Source: Candidatus Levyibacteriota bacterium
GTDB taxonomy: Bacteria; Patescibacteriota; Microgenomatia; Levybacterales; UBA12049
Direction: 5' to 3'
Length of the DNA stretch: 33,942 nucleotides
Assembly (NCBI GenBank): GCA_003173895.1
Contig: PJMG01000010.1
Coordinates: 1 to 33,942 of the forward strand
Made by a program: the position numbers and the translations under genes. Shown one piece after another: positions 14,689 to 22,450 of the stretch. Each line of letters opens with the position of its first letter. The first letter of the stretch is position 1. A model generated the notes under the pieces. That model saw only the letters and a list, made by a program, of their open reading frames with translations. It searched no databases and was not told the DNA's origin.

Positions 14689-15105
14689 TTATAGCATTAA
14701 GCGGATTATGATAGTAGCTGCTTCCAGACATAAGAGGGATGCGCCAGCTTGGATAGCTATCTTAGTTAACATCCATTTTTTATCAGTCCCACCGAAGACC
14801 GCTGAACTGACTTGTGTAGGAACTACAAACCCTATCCAGAAAAAGCCAGCCATTGCATACGCATTCCAAATAGGAAGATATGTAATAAATATAGCGAGTA
14901 CTGATGTGGTTACTAATGTTATAAAAAATTGGAGAGCATAAAAAGGTCCCATTTCTTTCATCATTTTCTGCTGGACACTTTTAGAAAGTTTATCAAATCC
15001 GTGGATTTTACCCCATAAATTACCAAATATGGGCCCGTACCAAATAAAACCAATTATAAATTGGGCAACTGTAGCAAATATAATAGAGAGATAATTTAAT
15101 TGCAT
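14689..15105 (-). CDS. DUF1761-like membrane protein
   Basis: A protein of 138 residues with about four membrane segments. The opening MQLNYLSIIFATVAQFIIGF followed by IWYGPIFGNLWGKIHG is the pattern of DUF1761 proteins (WYGPLFGKxW), and the length fits. I start at 15105 rather than 15153 because the upstream part lacks similarity and the family begins with this hydrophobic segment. A TATAAT ends one base before this ATG, too close to drive it, so the promoter is uncertain. The function of the family is unknown. Confidence 0.72.
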   Translation of the reverse strand: MQLNYLSIIFATVAQFIIGFIWYGPIFGNLWGKIHGFDKLSKSVQQKMMKEMGPFYALQFFITLVTTSVLAIFITYLPIWNAYAMAGFFWIGFVVPTQVSSAVFGGTDKKWMLTKIAIQAGASLLCLEAATIIIRLML

Positions 15106-15279
15106 AATTATATTGGTATTTTTAGAATAAAATAAAAATATATTAAATTGCAATAGTCAATTTTAGAAAAAAATTAAGAGCGGTAGACGCAAATTATTTG
15201 GAACCCAAGTTCTTCATCCAAATCTTAGCTCATTTTAGAAAATTAATGGAAGTTTATAGATTTTATTGAATAAATCCTA

Positions 15280-15285
15280 TATAAT
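15280..15285 (+). promoter_or_regulatory. -10 box of the 15294 gene
   Basis: Consensus TATAAT eight bases before the ATG at 15294. No convincing -35 box is seen. Confidence 0.5.
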
Positions 15286-15293
15286 TTAATACT

Positions 15294-15737
15294 ATGCCTG
15301 AAGGTTCACCGAAAAGAGAGATTCAACCACGGTATGTTCCAGCCTATTTTGGAACGACGTTTGAAAATTTTCAAAAGTGTGCAGTGGTTACTGAGACTGG
15401 AGTAGTTTTTGAGAAAGGACGAGAATCGAGACATACATTCCTAGAAGATATGCAGTTTGTACCTTCCCTAAGTGGTGGAGCAAACTATGCTACAGCCAGA
15501 GCTAAAGAATTAGGTCATACACCTCTCATATTAAAAGGAGAGATCGATCAAAGAAGAAACTATAGATTACTTAATGAACCATTCCTAATAAAAGCAGTTT
15601 GGGTACCAAGAGAAGGTTTAGATTGGAGAGAATATCGTCCTTTTTCTGATACTTCTGATCCTGAGCAAAAGGAAAGTCATAGATTTTTTGAAGTGAAAAG
15701 TCCTACGGAGGTCATGCAAACTGAGCCACAACAGTAA
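15294..15737 (+). CDS. Hypothetical protein, possible ADP-ribosyltransferase-like fold (147 aa)
   Basis: I do not recognise this gene firmly. It has YFGTTFENFQKCAV near the N-terminus, then MQFVPSLSGGANYATARAKELGHTPLILKGEID. This order resembles small ART-superfamily proteins (a [HF]GT motif, then a 'sl..A..YA' segment and a beta strand), but that is pattern memory only. The C-terminus is polar and charged. No signal peptide or membrane span. A TATAAT box precedes the ATG by eight bases. Confidence 0.65.
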   Translation: MPEGSPKREIQPRYVPAYFGTTFENFQKCAVVTETGVVFEKGRESRHTFLEDMQFVPSLSGGANYATARAKELGHTPLILKGEIDQRRNYRLLNEPFLIKAVWVPREGLDWREYRPFSDTSDPEQKESHRFFEVKSPTEVMQTEPQQ

Positions 15738-15803
15738 ATATTGTGAGAAGTTTTCTTCGACGTTATGGCTATAACCGTATATTATAGCTAATACTTTTCA
15801 ATT

Positions 15804-15965
15804 TACAAAGCAAAGCAATGAGAATCAAACTCAAGAGTGAGGCTAAATTTCTTCTATTCCATAGGTCACGTCTAACGTGACTCGCTTACAAACTCGGGCG
15901 AAGCCGCGTTTGACGCGGAGCGGGTGACGGGAATTCTCCTTCGCCAAGACTTCGGAAGGACACAG
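15804..15965. repeat. Mosaic of GC-rich palindromes upstream of tRNA-Gly
   Basis: The 243-base gap holds no gene I can support. It includes GTCACG-TCTAA-CGTGAC (about 15867-15883), CCGCG-TTTGA-CGCGG (about 15904-15918), and TCCTTC...GAAGGA (about 15937-15960) of the 'cttcgccaag-acttcggaagg' REP type. It is much richer in GC than its surroundings. Confidence 0.6.
15917..15935 (-). other. Possible tRNA 3'-end fragment
   Basis: On the minus strand AATTCCCGTCACCCGCTCC resembles the T-arm and acceptor 3' half of a glycine tRNA with a GCGGGTG acceptor. No matching 5' half is nearby. Intact tRNA-Gly(CCC) lies 46 bases away on the same strand with a different acceptor. Confidence 0.25.
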
Positions 15966-15980
15966 TTGAACTCACCTTTG

Positions 15981-16052
15981 AGCGGCGAACCGGACTTGAA
16001 CCGGCGACCTCTTCCTTGGGAAGGAAGCATTCTACCACTGAACTACCGCCGC
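15981..16052 (-). tRNA. tRNA-Gly(CCC)
   Basis: A 72-base cloverleaf on the minus strand: acceptor GCGGCGG pairs with TCGCCGC (one G-U), the D arm has GTTCAGTGGTAGAAT, anticodon stem CTTCC/GGAAG encloses TTCCCAA with anticodon CCC, and T arm GCCGG-TTCAAGT-CCGGT (last pair G-U). The discriminator is T. CCA is not encoded. Confidence 0.94.
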
Positions 16053-16061
16053 GATAGTTTG

Positions 16062-16090
16062 ATTTTACTAAAACCAGCTTAATCAGACAA
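16062..16090 (-). promoter_or_regulatory. Promoter of tRNA-Gly
   Basis: On the minus strand TTGTCT (16085-16090), a 17-base spacer and TAAAAT (16062-16067), nine bases before the tRNA 5' end. Confidence 0.62.
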
Positions 16091-16136
16091 TTGCTAAATG
16101 ATAGAGTTTATTCTTAATTCACTCTTACATAAATGC

Positions 16137-16142
16137 TATAAT
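16137..16142 (+). promoter_or_regulatory. -10 box of the glycosyltransferase gene
   Basis: Consensus TATAAT eight bases before the ATG at 16151. The -35 region (TTAATT at 16114-16119, 17-base spacer) is weak. Confidence 0.5.
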
Positions 16143-16150
16143 TTTTAAGA

Positions 16151-17587
16151 ATGCGGTTTGTATTAGATAATTTCCCTCTTAAAAAAGTCATAAATATAAT
16201 TTTATTCCTTCTTATAATTTTTGACATTTATATTTGTTTTTATCATTTGGGTAAAGCACCTTTAGATAATTGGGATGAGGCCTGGTATGGAGAAGTAACT
16301 AAACAAATGTTAAAATCTCATAATTTCATCATTCCGATGTGGAATGGAATGCCGTTTTTTGAAAAACCACCATTATATATGTGGTTATCTGCATTTTTTT
16401 CTATCTTTCTCAGACTTTCAGAATTTTCTATTCGATTCACTTCAGCTGTAAGTGGAATTCTTATATTAACAGGGGTTATATATTGGGTTAATAAAAAATT
16501 TGGCATAATTCCCTCTATAGCAGCATTTGCCACGCTCGCTTTAAATAATCTTTTTATTTGGAGGGTTAGGAGTGGAAATTTAGATGCTTTAACTGCGTTT
16601 TTTGTTTTTATTTCCTTCTTTTTAATTTTATGGAAATCTAAGAAAAGATTTGTTTTTTTAGGGTTATGTTTTGCACTTTTATACTTAACCAAAGGTTCAT
16701 TTGTCTTTTTCCCCATGAGCATATTTATTATTCATGAACTTTTATTCAGAAGAAAAATGCTGCTTAAAGATTGGTTAAATTATATTTTGTTAGCGTTCAT
16801 TGCTGTGGTCATTCCAGGCATTTGGCTATTTATAGGATATAAAATGGCTGGTCAGCTATTTGTTAATTCTTATTTATTTAATTCTGATCAGGGAGAAATT
16901 GGGTTTAATTTACATAATTTTAAGTGGGATTACGTTTTATATACTTACTATTCTTTACAAAGAAGATATTTTTATATTTTAATTTTAGGTTTAATTTTAA
17001 TGCTTCGAAAATTAAAACAGCCTGTATGTTTTTTAATTCTTATTTTTCCAATTTCACTTTTAATTTTTCTTAGCTTTGCAGAAAAAAGTAATAATTGGTA
17101 TCTGGTCCCGATCACGCCGTTCTTTTCTATGATTATAGCTTATGCATTGTATGAAATTATAATTTTCTTAAGAAATAATATTTTAGTCAAAAGTCTGATT
17201 TTAATCGTAATTTTAATTCTGTCGTATAAAACTTATACTATTAATATTCTACCTATTATAAATACTACTTCTGCAGCTGGAGAAGCCGCTAGCGGAAAAT
17301 ATTTAGACCGACATGCAAATCCAAATGACATAATAGTTAGACTAGATGATTTATATCCTTCCACAATTTACTACTCAAATAGAATAGTTTATTCATCACT
17401 CCCAGCATATAAAACAGGAGGAATTCAGATTAGTAGTGATGATTTAAAACAAAAAGTTAGAAGTAAAAATCAAAGATGGATCGTAGGAAGCAGAAGCGCT
17501 GTAAAAGATTTTGTGTCTCAATTTCCTAATTTCTCGTATAAATTAATTTATATTAATGGTCAGGAAACCATAGCGAAGATGTATTGA
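16151..17587 (+). CDS. GT39/ArnT-like membrane glycosyltransferase
   Basis: A protein of 478 residues with about ten to twelve membrane segments. The first external loop carries DNWDEAWYGEVTKQML, with the Asp-Glu pair typical of the lipid-phosphate-sugar transferases, followed by FEKPPLYMWLSAFF, the KPPLxxW motif of the dolichyl-phosphate-mannose mannosyltransferase and ArnT superfamily. The C-terminal 80 residues form a soluble domain. These enzymes transfer sugars from a polyprenyl-phosphate donor to proteins or lipids outside the cytoplasm. The acceptor here is unknown. It is convergent with the LysM gene, three bases apart. Confidence 0.85.
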   Translation: MRFVLDNFPLKKVINIILFLLIIFDIYICFYHLGKAPLDNWDEAWYGEVTKQMLKSHNFIIPMWNGMPFFEKPPLYMWLSAFFSIFLRLSEFSIRFTSAVSGILILTGVIYWVNKKFGIIPSIAAFATLALNNLFIWRVRSGNLDALTAFFVFISFFLILWKSKKRFVFLGLCFALLYLTKGSFVFFPMSIFIIHELLFRRKMLLKDWLNYILLAFIAVVIPGIWLFIGYKMAGQLFVNSYLFNSDQGEIGFNLHNFKWDYVLYTYYSLQRRYFYILILGLILMLRKLKQPVCFLILIFPISLLIFLSFAEKSNNWYLVPITPFFSMIIAYALYEIIIFLRNNILVKSLILIVILILSYKTYTINILPIINTTSAAGEAASGKYLDRHANPNDIIVRLDDLYPSTIYYSNRIVYSSLPAYKTGGIQISSDDLKQKVRSKNQRWIVGSRSAVKDFVSQFPNFSYKLIYINGQETIAKMY

Positions 17588-17590
17588 AGT

Positions 17591-18310
17591 TTAACGAGGT
17601 ATTTTGAGTACGTCGCCTTTAAAAATAAGGCCGGGGTTTGTGAGATTATTTGCTTTAGCGATATCTACCCATTTATAACCATTAGCATAAGCACGAACAG
17701 CTATGTCCCAAAGATCATCACCTTTTTGCACAATATAAGTATTAGAATCTATTGCTGATTGGTTAGTTGTTAGAGGTGTAGGAGTGATAATAGTAGAAGG
17801 TTCCTTTTGAACATTTTGGGGGATAACTAATTTATCACCTGTAAAGATAGTGGATGGATTAGTTAAATGATTAGCGCGAGCTATATCTACGTAATTATAT
17901 CCTGATCCATAAACTTTCTCAGCGATATGCCAAAGATCATCATTTGGTTTAACTATATAAGTTTTAACATTTGGTTTTACTGGCATTTGAGTTGGTGTAG
18001 GAGTGTTTTGAGCTGCCGTAACTTTAGGAGTAGCCGTAAGTTGTATAGAAGTGGCTGTGATTTGTTTACTGTGATTATTTCGGAAAAATGAAGCCAGAGC
18101 TATAACTCCTACCACTACGAAAACTACTCCTAAGAGTAAGCTTATATAGGATTCTGCCCAAGGTCCTTTATTTTTGGCTATTTCAACTTTTCTAAGTGTG
18201 GGATTTTGACGTCTGCTAGCTATTCTAGTTCTTCTTACAGGTGTTCGTTTTGCTTTAGTGACTGTTTTTAAATTTTTTCTAGTTTTTAATTTAGACTTAG
18301 TTCTTGGCAT
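17591..18310 (-). CDS. Membrane-anchored protein with two LysM domains
   Basis: A protein of 239 residues. Residues 1-50 are highly basic (MPRTKSKLKTRKNLK...), followed by one membrane segment at about 53-73 (SLLLGVVFVVVGVIALASFF). A Thr/Pro/Gln-rich linker leads to LysM 1 (about residues 117-164, TYIVKPNDDLWHIAEKVYG ... TNPSTIFTGDKLVIPQ). A short Thr-rich linker and LysM 2 follow (about 192-239, TYIVQKGDDLWDIA ... FKGDVLKIPR), the second domain ending exactly at the C-terminus. LysM binds peptidoglycan GlcNAc, so this is probably a wall-binding protein with its basic tail in the cytoplasm. A TACAAT box lies ten bases before the ATG. Confidence 0.9.
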   Translation of the reverse strand: MPRTKSKLKTRKNLKTVTKAKRTPVRRTRIASRRQNPTLRKVEIAKNKGPWAESYISLLLGVVFVVVGVIALASFFRNNHSKQITATSIQLTATPKVTAAQNTPTPTQMPVKPNVKTYIVKPNDDLWHIAEKVYGSGYNYVDIARANHLTNPSTIFTGDKLVIPQNVQKEPSTIITPTPLTTNQSAIDSNTYIVQKGDDLWDIAVRAYANGYKWVDIAKANNLTNPGLIFKGDVLKIPR

Positions 18311-18407
18311 AGTTTTATTAATTGTAAACTAATTTATGCGGGCAGAGCAGAAATTATAATTTGAGTTTAAACATTATATACTTATCTCATATAAATTTTC
18401 AAGTTAT

Positions 18408-18436
18408 TTGACAAACAATATAGTTGGTGATATAAC
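18408..18436 (+). promoter_or_regulatory. Promoter deciding the start of the 18452 gene
   Basis: TTGACA (18408-18413), a 17-base spacer and TATAAC (18431-18436). Transcription should start near 18443, after the ATG at 18437, leaving the ATG at 18452 as the first in the message. Confidence 0.7.
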
Positions 18437-18451
18437 ATGCTCAATTTTAAT

Positions 18452-19063
18452 ATGTTTAATTTAGAAATTAAGGTAGAGGATATTCAAGAGGCGATAAATA
18501 AACCTGTAGATGGAGTAAAAGCATTCCGCACTATTACAACATGGAAAAATAAAAGAGAACTAGATAGGGCAGAATGGATTCAAACATATCAATATTATAA
18601 TTTGAATCAATTAGCCTTAGAAATAGACAATTTAGAATCAGGTACGAAAGTTAGAGTAATAGGATATCCTAACTTTGAAGGTACAGAGACCATAGATAAT
18701 GGTGCTACTACTTATAATTCTAGATATAAACGTGTAACTTCTCGCAGATATCATGCTGCAATGGACCGGTTTGTAACAGAAACAAGAAATCATGGAGAAA
18801 CAATTAATGCTGATGTGAGAGCTACCACTTATTCTTTACATAAAACAAAAGATTCTCAACCTACAGAGGTTTCTATTGTTACTAAGGATCATGTTGAGAG
18901 TATTAGTGAAGTAGGTGTAGATCATGTGGATGCTCCTCCACTGGAAAAAGTCAAACTTGATTCTAATGTTCCCATAATGGTTCTAGGTAAGATAATTATA
19001 AATGCTGATGGTAAAGCACAAATTTTGGTAGATCAAACAATTACTCAAAAAGCTCCGGTATAA
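18452..19063 (+). CDS. Hypothetical protein (203 aa)
   Basis: I do not recognise this gene. Two in-frame ATGs are possible. The one at 18437 touches the -10 hexamer, so I prefer 18452 (MFNLEIKVEDIQEAI). The product is soluble and mixed alpha/beta, with EWIQTYQYYNLNQLALEIDNLESGTKVRVIGYPNFEGTETIDNG and a C-terminal strand-rich part (VPIMVLGKIIINADGKAQILVDQTI). No signal peptide or membrane span is seen. It precedes another unknown gene with its own promoter. Confidence 0.68.
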   Translation: MFNLEIKVEDIQEAINKPVDGVKAFRTITTWKNKRELDRAEWIQTYQYYNLNQLALEIDNLESGTKVRVIGYPNFEGTETIDNGATTYNSRYKRVTSRRYHAAMDRFVTETRNHGETINADVRATTYSLHKTKDSQPTEVSIVTKDHVESISEVGVDHVDAPPLEKVKLDSNVPIMVLGKIIINADGKAQILVDQTITQKAPV

Positions 19064-19069
19064 TAAAAC

Positions 19070-19098
19070 TTGCAAAACTGCTTAAAATATCCTATAAT
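19070..19098 (+). promoter_or_regulatory. Promoter of the 19105 gene (leaderless)
   Basis: TTGCAA (19070-19075), a 17-base spacer and consensus TATAAT (19093-19098), six bases before the ATG. The usual +1 coincides with the A of the start codon. Confidence 0.75.
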
Positions 19099-19104
19099 AT
19101 TTAT

Positions 19105-19830
19105 ATGCCATATTCTTTAGAAAGAGAGCAAGTTAATAGTTTGCAACAGATAATTAAAAAAGGAGATACTTGGGCTAGGTTAGCTACTCAGAAAGTTAAA
19201 GGTAATATTTTAGATTTTGGAGGCGAGGCTATAGTGATTCCTCTAACAGATAATCCAGAGATTGTTTTTGCCATGTCCAGAAATAATATTACTCCCATAG
19301 AAGCAAAACGACTTTTTTACACTCAAAGGCTTTTTTCTACTCTATTTCCTTATCATATTCCAGAATTTGTTACAGCATGGGGAAGTGAAAATAAAAAAGC
19401 AATAACTGGAACTATGAGAAGGAGAATATATGATAATACAAATGGTAATTTATTATCTTCATCTATAGATGTTGTTAATTTTTGGGAAGAAGTGGAAGAA
19501 CCTCGCGTATTTGGTAGAGATTTATTAGATCGCAATAGAAAAAATTATAAGTTTGGACCTGATGGCAGTGAATATTACTTAGATACCATTACTGGTCTTA
19601 GGCTAGAGATTTCTACTATTAAAAATATATTTACCTGGATGGATAATCATACAATTATAAACCCTGTAACAAATGAGGAACGAGGATATACCTCAGAAGA
19701 AAAAGAACAAGTGCTGGTGGCTATAAGTAAATTACGTGTGCTTAATCAAATATCGGTATCTGAATTTCGGTACTGGAATAAACTATGGAGGACTGAAAGA
19801 GCAAATCTTAAAAGAATCATTTTACCTTAA
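19105..19830 (+). CDS. Hypothetical protein (241 aa)
   Basis: I do not recognise this soluble protein. It includes IIKKGDTWARLATQKVKGNILDFGGEAIVIPLTDN early, which loosely recalls a protein-kinase-like N-lobe ('gg.a.V.p...'), but no HxD or DFG motif follows. Later segments are RRRIYDNTNGNLLSSSIDVVNFWEEVEEPRVFGRDLLDRNRKNY and a helical C-terminus (EEKEQVLVAISKLRVLNQI). No signal peptide or membrane span. The promoter points to ATG 19105 as the start. It stands alone before tRNA-Asp, which is on the opposite strand. Confidence 0.7.
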   Translation: MPYSLEREQVNSLQQIIKKGDTWARLATQKVKGNILDFGGEAIVIPLTDNPEIVFAMSRNNITPIEAKRLFYTQRLFSTLFPYHIPEFVTAWGSENKKAITGTMRRRIYDNTNGNLLSSSIDVVNFWEEVEEPRVFGRDLLDRNRKNYKFGPDGSEYYLDTITGLRLEISTIKNIFTWMDNHTIINPVTNEERGYTSEEKEQVLVAISKLRVLNQISVSEFRYWNKLWRTERANLKRIILP

Positions 19831-19914
19831 AATATTTTTGTAGAGTACAATTCTGCACCCGACTTCAAATACATCCATCACTGACTTATAGTGAAGCTAG
19901 GTGTCGAATGGTAC

Positions 19915-19991
19915 TGGCGGGATTGGCGGGACTCGAACCCGTGACCTCCTCCGTGACAGGGAGGCGCTCTAACCAACTGAGCTACAACCCC
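19915..19991 (-). tRNA. tRNA-Asp(GTC)
   Basis: A 77-base tRNA on the minus strand: acceptor GGGGTTG pairs with CAATCCC (G-U pairs), D arm GCTCAGTTGGTTAGAGC, anticodon stem CCTCC/GGAGG enclosing CTGTCAC with anticodon GTC, T arm ACGGG-TTCGAGT-CCCGC. The discriminator is G and a genomic CCA follows (19915-19917), unlike the two other tRNAs here. Confidence 0.95.
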
Positions 19992-20057
19992 ATTCCTTAG
20001 AATCAAGAATTATGAATCATGAATTAAGGTTTGAACAGATCTAATTTTAACAAATTA

Positions 20058-20086
20058 TTGATAAGCAAACAATGGTTTGGTACGAT
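20058..20086 (+). promoter_or_regulatory. Promoter of polX (leaderless)
   Basis: TTGATA (20058-20063), a 17-base spacer and TACGAT (20081-20086), six bases before the ATG at 20093. It excludes the in-frame ATG at 20072, which lies upstream of the -10. Confidence 0.6.
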
Positions 20087-20092
20087 GGATCC

Positions 20093-21865
20093 ATGACTAA
20101 TCAAGAGATTGCTAAAATATTTAGAAACGTAGCTGCTGCTTATGCCATCATTGATGAAAAAAAACACTATTTCCAAATGCTAGCTTACCAAAAAGCTGCT
20201 GATGTAATCCAAAATTCTGCTTCGCAAATGGATGATTTAGTAAAAAATGGAGAACTTACTGGTTTTAGTGGTATAGGATCTGGATTAAAAGAGCATATTG
20301 AAGAACTTATTAAAAAAGGTAAATCTAGCCATTTAGACAGCATTTTAAGCAAAGTTCCTGCTAGTGTCTTCCCACTCCTGGAAATTCCAAGTATTGGGCC
20401 TAAAAAGGCATATAAATTAGTTACAGCTCTAAAATTAAATGATCCTAAGAAAGTAATTGATCAATTAGAAGAAAAAGCTAAAGAAGGAAAAATTACTAAA
20501 CTCGAAACATTTGGTGAGAAATCCCAGTCAGATATTTTAAGAGCTATTGAAGAATTTAGAAAAGGTGCAGGTAAAACTACTCGTATGTTACTTCCAATGG
20601 CTTTTGAAATATCTCAGCAGTTAATTACTTACTTAAAAAAGTCTCCACATGTAGTAGAAGTTAATACCATGGGAAGTTTACGTCGAAGATCACCTACGGT
20701 GGGGGATTTAGATATAGCAGTGGCGACTAAAAATAAAGATGCTGTTTTAGATTATTTCACTAAATATCCTAATAAAATGAGGGTTATTGAAAAAGGCACC
20801 AATACTTCATCCATAATTACTAGTTCGGGAACTCAAGTAGATCTGATGACTGTTCCAGTGGAAAATTATGGAAATTTAATACAACATTTTACAGGCGGTA
20901 AACATCATAATGTTCACTTACGTGAAGTAGCTCTACGAAAAGGTTTTTCTATTTCTGAATATGGAGCGAAACATAAAATAAAAGGTAAAGAGGAAATTTT
21001 AAAATTCACAGATGAAAAGAAAGTTTATGAAACATTAGGTATGGAATATATTCCGCCAGAACTGCGAGAAGATAGGGGAGAGATAGAACTGGCTTTAGCG
21101 CATAAGTTACCTAAATTAATTGAAGAAAAAGATATAAAAGGAGATTTTCATATTCATACTAGTTATCCTATAGAACCCAGTCATGATATGGGATTAAATT
21201 CTATGCAGGAAATGTTAGATAAAGCTAAAAGTTTAAAGTATGAATACTTAGCTTTTTCTGACCATAATCCCAGCCAAAGCCAACATACTAAAGAACAAGT
21301 CTTTAATATCTTAAAAAGACGGAGAGAAAAGATTGAACAGTTAAAAAAGAGTAATAAAAGTGTTCGAGTAATTAGTATGCTCGAAGTAGATATTTTACCA
21401 AATGGCAAACTAGCTATTGATGATAAGTGTTTTGAATATTTAGACGCAGTTATAGTTTCTATTCATAGTGTATTTAAAATGGATAAAGAGAAAATGACAG
21501 AAAGAATTATAAAAGGCTTATCTCATCCTAAAGCTAAAATACTCGCTCATCCAACTGGACGTTTACTAGGTAAAAGAGCAGGTTATGAAATTAATTTAGA
21601 TAAAATTATTGAATTTGCTAAGAAAAATAAAAAGGCTCTGGAAATAAATGCTTGGCCTGAAAGATCTGATTTACCTGATGATTTAATTAAAAAAGTAGTT
21701 GAAGCTGGAGTTATGTTGACTATAGATACAGACAGCCATGCTAAAGATCATATGGATTTAATGAAATATGGAGTTTGGCAAGCAAGGCGAGGTTTTGCGA
21801 CTAAACATGATATTTTAAATGCAAAGAGTTATAATGAAGTAGCAGAATTTTTAGAAATAAAATAA
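20093..21865 (+). CDS. polX: Family X DNA polymerase with PHP domain
   Basis: A protein of 590 residues. An N-terminal 8-kDa-like domain and helix-hairpin-helix motifs (GFSGIGSGLKEHI, IPSIGPKKAYKL) are followed by the nucleotidyltransferase site GSLRRRSPTVGDLDIAV (Asp205 and Asp207) with a third Asp in QVDLMTVP (about 250). The C-terminal PHP phosphoesterase starts at DFHIHTSY (His353, His355) and continues with FSDHNPS, MLEVDILPNG, VSIHSVF, ILAHPTGRLL and TIDTDSHAKDHM. Bacterial PolX fills gaps and has Mn-dependent 3'-5' exonuclease activity for base excision repair. I start at 20093 because the promoter -10 lies at 20081-20086. It heads a run with lemA. Confidence 0.94.
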   Translation: MTNQEIAKIFRNVAAAYAIIDEKKHYFQMLAYQKAADVIQNSASQMDDLVKNGELTGFSGIGSGLKEHIEELIKKGKSSHLDSILSKVPASVFPLLEIPSIGPKKAYKLVTALKLNDPKKVIDQLEEKAKEGKITKLETFGEKSQSDILRAIEEFRKGAGKTTRMLLPMAFEISQQLITYLKKSPHVVEVNTMGSLRRRSPTVGDLDIAVATKNKDAVLDYFTKYPNKMRVIEKGTNTSSIITSSGTQVDLMTVPVENYGNLIQHFTGGKHHNVHLREVALRKGFSISEYGAKHKIKGKEEILKFTDEKKVYETLGMEYIPPELREDRGEIELALAHKLPKLIEEKDIKGDFHIHTSYPIEPSHDMGLNSMQEMLDKAKSLKYEYLAFSDHNPSQSQHTKEQVFNILKRRREKIEQLKKSNKSVRVISMLEVDILPNGKLAIDDKCFEYLDAVIVSIHSVFKMDKEKMTERIIKGLSHPKAKILAHPTGRLLGKRAGYEINLDKIIEFAKKNKKALEINAWPERSDLPDDLIKKVVEAGVMLTIDTDSHAKDHMDLMKYGVWQARRGFATKHDILNAKSYNEVAEFLEIK

Positions 21866-21895
21866 TTGAGAGGGTTTGTTGGAGGAGGTGAAGAT

Positions 21896-22438
21896 ATGTT
21901 TATATTTATAGCAATTGTTATCGTAATTTTACTTTTTGCCTGGATTTCTTATAACAGTTTAATTACTTCTAAAGTTAGAGTAGGAGAAGCTTTTTCTCAG
22001 ATTGATGTTCAATTAAAACGAAGAGCTGATTTAATACCAAATTTAGTAGAAACTGTTAAAGGTTATGCTAAGCATGAAAAAGAAATTTTTGAGGAAGTTA
22101 CTAAAGCTCGTGCTAGTTTAGTGGGAGCCAACTCAGTTGCTGATAAAGCAAAAGCTAATAATCAGTTAGCAGGTGCTTTAAAAACTCTTTTTGCAGTTTC
22201 TGAGAATTATCCCAATCTTAAAGCAAATGATAATTTTAAAGAGCTTCAAGAAGAATTATCTGATACTGAAAATAAGATTGCATATGCTAGACAGTTTTAT
22301 AATAGTGTAGTTATGGATTACAATACTAAGTTATCTGTTTTTCCAACTATGATTTTTGCTAGTATGATGCAATTTAAACCTGCAGATTTTTTCGCAGCAA
22401 CTGAAGAAGAAAAGAAAACAGTAAAAATTAGTTTCTAA
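21896..22438 (+). CDS. lemA: LemA family protein
   Basis: A protein of 180 residues: an N-terminal membrane helix (FIFIAIVIVILLFAWISY), then LITSKVRVGEAFSQIDVQLKRRADLIPNLVETVKGYAKHE, the RRxDLIPNLV core of LemA, then helical coils and ARQFYNSVVMDYNTKLSVFP. The start at 21896 is set by a strong Shine-Dalgarno, GGAGGAGGTG at 21881-21890, five bases before the ATG. LemA proteins face the outside and are commonly paired with HtpX, as here. The molecular role is not known. It lies 30 bases after polX. Confidence 0.93.
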   Translation: MFIFIAIVIVILLFAWISYNSLITSKVRVGEAFSQIDVQLKRRADLIPNLVETVKGYAKHEKEIFEEVTKARASLVGANSVADKAKANNQLAGALKTLFAVSENYPNLKANDNFKELQEELSDTENKIAYARQFYNSVVMDYNTKLSVFPTMIFASMMQFKPADFFAATEEEKKTVKISF

Positions 22439-22450
22439 TTTTTAAGTGGA

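Noticed and set aside
19105..19830. Protein kinase-like domain
   Set aside because: Only an N-lobe-like string is suggestive; no HxD catalytic loop or DFG motif follows.
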